Shown here one piece after another: positions 59,045-64,000 of a stretch of 64,000 nucleotides of DNA. Under the pieces are notes generated by a model. That model made no database searches. It was given only the letters and a program-made list of their open reading frames with translations, and was not told where the DNA came from. The position numbers were made by a program, and so were the translations under genes. Source of the stretch: Darksidea phi (Eukaryota > Ascomycota > Dothideomycetes > Pleosporales > Lentitheciaceae); the NCBI GenBank assembly GCA_030770425.1, contig JASJFT010000111.1:1-64000 (forward strand), written 5' to 3'. Within the stretch, counting starts at the first letter, position 1; each line of letters starts with the position of its first letter.

Positions 59045-60025
59045 TCAGATCCATACCTCATCGCCAAAGGCAATACCTCCTGAGGCGTTCTTCGACGCCG
59101 CCGCCCGAGCTGCCTCGTCTTTCTCCGCCTGCTTCGCCGCCTTCCGCGCCTGCTTCTCCTTCCGTGCCTCCGCAATTCGCTGCTCCTCCGTCTGCAGCGT
59201 CGTCTGCCCCTCCGAACTATTCAGTTTCTCATTGTGGCGTGCATCAGCTTTATCCATAGCATCCCGTAGCTTCTGAAACTCGGGACGCCGTAGCGCGACA
59301 TCCCAAGCAGCCTGGTCTGTTTGAGGGAACTTCTGGGGGTCATGCACGCGATACAAGTGCGCCAGTCGACCCGCCAGTGCTGCCAACAGAGTATCTTCTT
59401 CCCCAATGGTGTGCTCCAACACAATCTGCGCCTCTGTGATTGTGGGTACGCGCTCGCAAACGGCCTTGCTGTATCCTTTTGCGATGTGCTGAACGTACTG
59501 GCCCATACCTAATGCCTCGGCTGCGACACGAATGTCGAGGGCCCCACTCAAGTCATTTTGCGGGTAGGCGATGTCATGGACCTTGGGCGCGTAGCATGTC
59601 CCCTTGATCCACTCCATTAGGACGGAGAGAGCCGTTGCGGTGATGCGCTCGTTGACAATCTTGGCCTCGGACACTCCGGGCTTCTTCTCGAAGTACTCAC
59701 GCAACAATGAAGAAGTAACTACCATAGCGAGCTTCGGCGCGGCAAAAGTCTCGAACTCGTCCTTTGGCGGGAGCGTTGTACCGGCCTTCTCGTGCGCCTT
59801 AAGGACACGTTCGGAAGGCTGCTTCTTGATGAGAAGAAATGCATTACCGGCAAGAGGCAGCCCCTTACGCGCTGATAAAGCCCAGTTGCGAATGTCTTGA
59901 CCACCCTTCATGGTGTTCATCAGTGCAACTTGGTTGGCGATTTGGATCGAGTTGGGAAGTTTGGAGGCGTAGTTGGTAGTTTTGGGAGCGTGGCGGCCAC
60001 CACGGGGACGGTTGTTGAAAGACAT
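59045..60025 (-). CDS. BTB-like protein with basic/acidic tail (family member D)
   Basis: Single exon, about 326 residues, start MSFNNRPRGGRHAPKTTNY. The first element is more diverged (LPLAGNAFLLIKKQPSERV; then FETFAAPKLAMVVTSSLLREY), but the rest keeps the family order: LSVLMEWIKGTCYAPKVHD, RVAAEALGMGQYVQHIAKGY, EEDTLLAALAGRLAHLY, WDVALRRPEFQKL. The C-terminus is a Lys/Glu/Ala-rich coiled coil (ARKEKQARKAAKQAEKDE). It is divergent from member E across a 0.75-kb promoter region. Function unknown. Confidence 0.72.
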   Translation of the reverse strand: MSFNNRPRGGRHAPKTTNYASKLPNSIQIANQVALMNTMKGGQDIRNWALSARKGLPLAGNAFLLIKKQPSERVLKAHEKAGTTLPPKDEFETFAAPKLAMVVTSSLLREYFEKKPGVSEAKIVNERITATALSVLMEWIKGTCYAPKVHDIAYPQNDLSGALDIRVAAEALGMGQYVQHIAKGYSKAVCERVPTITEAQIVLEHTIGEEDTLLAALAGRLAHLYRVHDPQKFPQTDQAAWDVALRRPEFQKLRDAMDKADARHNEKLNSSEGQTTLQTEEQRIAEARKEKQARKAAKQAEKDEAARAAASKNASGGIAFGDEVWI

Positions 60026-60780
60026 ACTGCGCTTCAAGAAAGCTTTTCAATGTGAGCAATAGAGAAACTGAGGATTCTCGACAGTTAAAAAGAGGTGCGG
60101 CCGTGTGATGAAGAAAAGGAGATTTAGAGCCCTGATGGGAAGAACCTATATACTCGCTATTGGATATCGGAGTGTAAAGCGTCGTGAGGGAACATTTACA
60201 TACATTGACTAGACAACGAGATTGTTGCGTGATAAATCCCATCTGCTTCTGTGACGGGGAAGCTCGAGCATTGTGCATCCGAGGATATGAACGGCCATTA
60301 TCCCTGCACAAATATGATTAGTCTTAAAGATGTACACTTGAGTCACCAGCGAAACGAGACGATCATGACCTATAGCTATATTCACAATATTCCCTGGGAC
60401 CCAAGCAATTAGAATAGGCTCGCGCCAAGTTGGCCATTAGCGACAACACTGCTTGCTGAATGGAAGCTGGACCTGAACATTGGGTTTAGCTCGTACGGGT
60501 CGAATGAACTCCAATGAATTGTTAAGTACGAATCAGAAGTAGGATATAGATTTTCAATCACAATGTATCCCTTCAGCATTTATTTACGGTACTTGTGGCT
60601 CAGCCCCCTCGAAAATTAATTTTCTCGGGCGTAAGAACTCCTTTTTCGAGAGAGTTAAAGTATCGCCTCCTGCGCACAACCATTCACAACGCCCGTGTCG
60701 CAATATAGACGGCCAACACCATAAAAGGCGATCTTTAAGGTGATACGCTCTACGGAACAAGTCTCAAACGAAAAGTCAAG
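60026..60780. promoter_or_regulatory. divergent promoter of two BTB-like paralogues
   Basis: Contains the promoters and leaders of member D (minus) and member E (plus). AT-rich around 60540-60620. No defined operator; shared control is only an inference from the head-to-head arrangement. Confidence 0.35.
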
Positions 60781-61548
60781 ATGGCCTCAAAGCTCAGCCC
60801 AGAGCTAAAGCTTCTGCTCCAGCATATGCAGTTGCAACCCGTCAATGTGCAAGACTGGCCTGTCGCAAATCGCATGTTCTTACTTACCGGCGGAACCGTC
60901 TCCATCGCACTCAACCGCGACTTCATCGCCACCATCCCCAAATTTGCCGCTATCGCCGTCTCTCCGCTTGCTCTAAGAGGGCTAATCGGCAACAAGGCGA
61001 CACCGCAGGGAAAGTGCATCAACTGGACCGTTAGGAATCTCACACCAGAGGGTAAAGAATCCACCACATCCGCCATGAAAGCGTTCGCCTTTTGGCTGAA
61101 CGCCCTCTGTACCCCCGCCCCTTCCTCCCTCTGCGCCCCTACCGTTGACGCGGAAATCGTCCTCCGCAAATACCTGCACGAGCTAGAAATGGACCTCTAT
61201 GCCGCTCCACTCGTCACAAAGTTTGTTCACAACACCATGTCACCCGTCTACACGCTAGATCAAACAAAGGCCATCGTCAAAAGCTGCACCAAACCTGACG
61301 ATCCACTTCTCAATAAACTAGGTGTTGCTCTTGTGGATAGGATGATGGCAAAGGGTGTATCGGTGCATGTAAAGGTGTGGCTGAAGATGTTCGATACAGA
61401 GGATGGGGTAGTCGCGAATGAGGTGGAGAGGGTGTTGAGGGTTGATTGGGGCAAAGTGTTGATACCCGCAAAGGGGTATCTCAAAGATTTCTTTTGTCCT
61501 ACAGAAATTTGGGATAAGATGCAGGCCGAGAAAAAGGAACAGAATTGA
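60781..61548 (+). CDS. BTB-like protein, short form (family member E)
   Basis: Intronless, 255 residues, with MASKLSPELKLLLQHM at the start and a CAAGATGG context. First element: GGTVSIALNRDFIATIPKF. Then FAFWLNALCTPAPSS, a helix MDLYAAPLVTKFVHNTMSPV, DDPLLNKLGVALVDRMM and VWLKMFDTEDG. The LGM-Y motif of the other members is replaced (LEMDLYAAPL), so it is the most diverged copy. It ends AEKKEQN without the long charged tail. Function unknown. Confidence 0.72.
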   Translation: MASKLSPELKLLLQHMQLQPVNVQDWPVANRMFLLTGGTVSIALNRDFIATIPKFAAIAVSPLALRGLIGNKATPQGKCINWTVRNLTPEGKESTTSAMKAFAFWLNALCTPAPSSLCAPTVDAEIVLRKYLHELEMDLYAAPLVTKFVHNTMSPVYTLDQTKAIVKSCTKPDDPLLNKLGVALVDRMMAKGVSVHVKVWLKMFDTEDGVVANEVERVLRVDWGKVLIPAKGYLKDFFCPTEIWDKMQAEKKEQN

Positions 61549-61835
61549 TCAGAGGTAGAATAGATCCGGCGTGTTGCGTGAGTGTAGTGTGAGAGCTAGT
61601 GCTTCAATAAAAAAAAATTTTGCGCAGCTGTTAATTTATGCATTAGGCATAGTGCCACTATGAAAACCCAAACAAATGGATCCAAAGAAATCCTTAAAAT
61701 AGGCCTAATAAAGGGTCATCACAAGAAAGCTCGAAAAGCCGCAAGGGTGGAGCGTCCTTCATCTAGGTCGCTCGGCTTATCTCAACACCGCTGCTCCTGC
61801 TCGTCTACCAACTTCTCCGCAACCGGTTCTACGCT

Positions 61836-62448
61836 TTATGAAGTAAACCTGAATTCGAATTTGCGGGCACGCAAAGCACAACGCTTAAGCATCATCTTGA
61901 GAAAGTCTGTATACCTCCTCAGCTGGTGGATTAGTAATGGGTACACTCTTGGACCGATTCGAAGGAAAGAAAACTCTAATCTGAGCAGTTCCAAGTCCTC
62001 AAGCCCATGCGTCTTGCTATCGGTGCGTTTGAAGGCTCCGATAGCATCAATCTTCGATTCGACAAAACAGCTATAAAGCTCAAGTACGTAGTTGCACTTG
62101 AGATCATCGAAACATAGTTGCCCTATGTGCCTCGACTGTCCGTAGTTCTTAGGGAGTAAAAAAATGAAGTTGGGCGGGTTAGCGTAGTTACCGTACTTTA
62201 TAGTAACTATACAGGTCACGTGTAGCAAAGCAGTCTGCCACTGCGTACAGAGTTCTAGGCTTCAGAGAAATAGACTTAGGTCGAGAAGAGCGCCAGTGCT
62301 CGGGTGGGAGGTTGAGAAGTATGCGTGCTTGTACGCTTGGTGATCCGACACTATGGATATGTCGTATGCTGATAATGGCGTCGAGAAAAACAAGCTGGAA
62401 ATAGTAAGGCACATTTCTCAAGGTAGACCGTGAAGCTTGTAGGTGCAT
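61836..62448 (-). pseudogene. coding-like remnant, family unknown
   Basis: Two minus-strand frames: 62448-62188 (VQARILLNLPPEHWRSSRPK, then TLYAVADCFATRDLYSYY) and 62228-61836 (NPPNFIFLLPKNYGQSRHIG, LELLRLEFSFLRIGPRVYPL). They look like parts of one protein in different frames and may be F-box or LRR related, but this is not certain. The gap 61549-61835 shows only an A/T run (61607-61621). Confidence 0.25.
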
Positions 62449-62779
62449 AGTGCCGAAGCGAAAAGCTGGGTTGATGATGTTGTTATAGTAAGGTGTTGCA
62501 AGGTCGACTTAAAGACCGGTATCGTGGACGTTCTATGGCATACAACGTGGGTGTGAGTATCAGATAGCATTGAGCTGGCTGTACGGGTGCATAGTTGGCT
62601 TGTGGTTACTGGATGGACTATGAACTCAACTTATATCGTAGTAGAGAACTAATGTGTGAGGAGCAGGATTGATCTACGTCAACGTGAAGGTGGAGCGTAC
62701 TAACTTAGTGCACAAGAAAGCTTCGCCACACTGATAAACCACATTTCCCTCCAAGGTGCCCAAAACCTTCAAGCCTCCT

Positions 62780-63232
62780 TCAGCTCCCGACCCTGCTCTT
62801 CTTGGCAAGCCTCTTCGACCTCCTCGGCTGATCCTCCTGCACCTCTTCTGCCTCGCTTTCCTCCTGCATCACCACATCTTCGTTCTGGCCACTCTGCTGA
62901 TATTTCTCTGAAACATACCTGGGCAGTCGTTGCGAGGCTTTGACTTCCTTGTTGAAGACGCGAGCAATGCCTTTCCTCTCGCTGTAGTCTCGTCCACTGG
63001 CGGAGATCATTGGCACAAAATTCTGTTCTTTTCCCTTGCCTTCGTTGTTTTTGTCTGCATCAGGTATTCCGTCCTCAGCGTTGTTGGTAGGCGTTCCGTA
63101 CGTTCCGTTGGTGTGTTCCTCATCATTGGACTTTCCAGGGTTGGCGGTCTCGATTTTGCTCTCATCAGAAGCAAGCCTATCTTTTGCCTTGCTATATTGG
63201 GCAGCTTTGGAGCTTGCGCTGAGTTTTGCCAT
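62780..63232 (-). CDS. small acidic/basic, probably nuclear protein
   Basis: 150 residues from MAKLSASSKAAQYSKAKD; the frame continues upstream only to a GTG. Composition is polar and probably disordered: Asn/Glu/Gly-rich middle (NNAEDGIPDADKNNEG), acidic stretch (EESEAEEVQEDQ), then PRRSKRLAKKSRVGS, a good bipartite nuclear localisation signal. No domain recognised. Such small proteins accompany the BTB-like genes here, but a link is not shown. Confidence 0.5.
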   Translation of the reverse strand: MAKLSASSKAAQYSKAKDRLASDESKIETANPGKSNDEEHTNGTYGTPTNNAEDGIPDADKNNEGKGKEQNFVPMISASGRDYSERKGIARVFNKEVKASQRLPRYVSEKYQQSGQNEDVVMQEESEAEEVQEDQPRRSKRLAKKSRVGS

Positions 63233-64000
63233 ACTAGTGCTGAATTGGAGTGTTTGGGAGAGCGTTAAAGGTGCAAGAGAAGTTGATGGGTCGAAGTTAC
63301 GATATTCCTTAATAGGCCCAAATACAAACACTACGACGCGCTACCAAGATCACTTGAGTGAAAAATTATGTGCAGTGCAGTACGTCATACTATTAAAGGG
63401 TACTATTCACCAGTTCGCTAACATAAGTTGCATAAAGGTCGGACTATGTCAGAATTACACACAGCCAGCTTCACCAGCCACAGTAGGGAAAGGCTAATGT
63501 AATATATCTAAGGTAAAATGTTACGGCATCTGCCATTCTGGATTAGAGATAGAAACATGACAGACTGAGCGCAGAGATAAGGCATATAGTCCACATAGTT
63601 TCCAATTGCTCAGAGCGAAGCTAGAAGAGGTTGGTGGGCCGATGCATGACTACTTTGCCCAAACTGTGCAAAGACCACCTTAAAGATACTGCATACGGTT
63701 CATGCCGACCGTGAATGCGAAGAGATCATATTGCGATAATCATTCTCTGGAAGATATTGCGCCAATATTGAGTGATGAAGTGCGTGGTACGCGTTTCTAT
63801 TACGCGTTTAAGCATTCAGTGATTGCATTAACTACTTTTGCAGCGAGAGAGTATTCTTTAGTGAGTGTGCGTGTGTGAGGCTAAAGAGCTTTATCATGAT
63901 CCGTGGATGACTTTTAGCTCGCTACCAAGCTTGATAATGACTCTCTTCTCAACAACCATACTTAAACACGTCGGTTCTATTCCGAAAACTATGATATTCT
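63233..64000. other. no gene seen at window end
   Basis: Promoter side of the small nuclear-type gene; the rest is AT-rich without coding signal. A gene may start beyond the window. Confidence 0.4.

Noticed and set aside
1..64000. Search by eye for tRNA T-arms, rRNA, CRISPR-like repeats and transposase/reverse-transcriptase motifs
   Set aside because: Candidate GGTTCGA-type strings fell inside coding regions without matching acceptor stems; no DDE, RT or integrase motifs were seen in the translated frames.

Overview
This is a stretch of filamentous ascomycete (Pezizomycotina) genome, most likely a dothideomycete. Genes are interrupted by short introns (about 47-180 nt) with GT..AG ends and CTAAC/GCTAAT-type branch sites. 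The families are typical of such fungi: Zn2Cys6 regulator, sedolisin, GH28, WSC, fungal-type rhodopsin-domain membrane protein, NACHT/ankyrin NLR. The class assignment is an inference from gene content; no rRNA, tRNA, CRISPR array or complete transposon was seen.

Layout. 0-6 kb: an F-box/LRR gene, then gene-poor, coding-like debris and a small element with nested inverted repeats. 6-8 kb: a secreted berberine-bridge-type FAD oxidoreductase. 8.5-9.5 kb: a decayed gene. 10.8-14 kb: an F-box-like/ankyrin protein and a BTB-like protein with a charged tail. 15.7-23.4 kb: a well preserved block with two secreted acid peptidases (S53 sedolisin, S10 carboxypeptidase), a PLP-dependent Ser/Thr dehydratase-like enzyme and a HAD phosphatase. 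Together these could release and catabolise amino acids. 24.5-28.5 kb: a decayed gene, a frameshifted polygalacturonase and a two-WSC-domain protein. 28.9-39.1 kb: an NLR district. It holds one largely intact SesB-like/NACHT/ankyrin NLR with near-identical ankyrin repeats, an orphan N-terminal NLR domain, and a long NLR pseudogene. 40.3-46.4 kb: conserved housekeeping/regulatory genes (GT34 glycosyltransferase, Zn2Cys6 regulator, a protein with two short ExoX-C-like motifs). 48-49.4 kb: an MFS transporter whose 5' part is inverted relative to the rest. 49.9-53.3 kb: a DUF8021-type secreted protein and a seven-helix rhodopsin-domain protein with a 25-nt exon. 53.6-61.5 kb: four divergent members of a BTB-like family surrounding an F-box/LRR gene. 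62-64 kb: debris and a small nuclear-type basic protein.

The most notable themes are: (1) a five-member, strongly diverged BTB-like family (13.0-14.0 kb and 53.6-61.5 kb), intermixed with F-box genes and therefore possibly a fast-evolving set of ubiquitin-ligase adaptors; (2) an NLR birth-and-death locus; (3) several recently broken accessory genes (polygalacturonase, MFS transporter) beside intact ones. Exon boundaries were worked out by hand from splice motifs and reading-frame continuity and are not experimentally supported.
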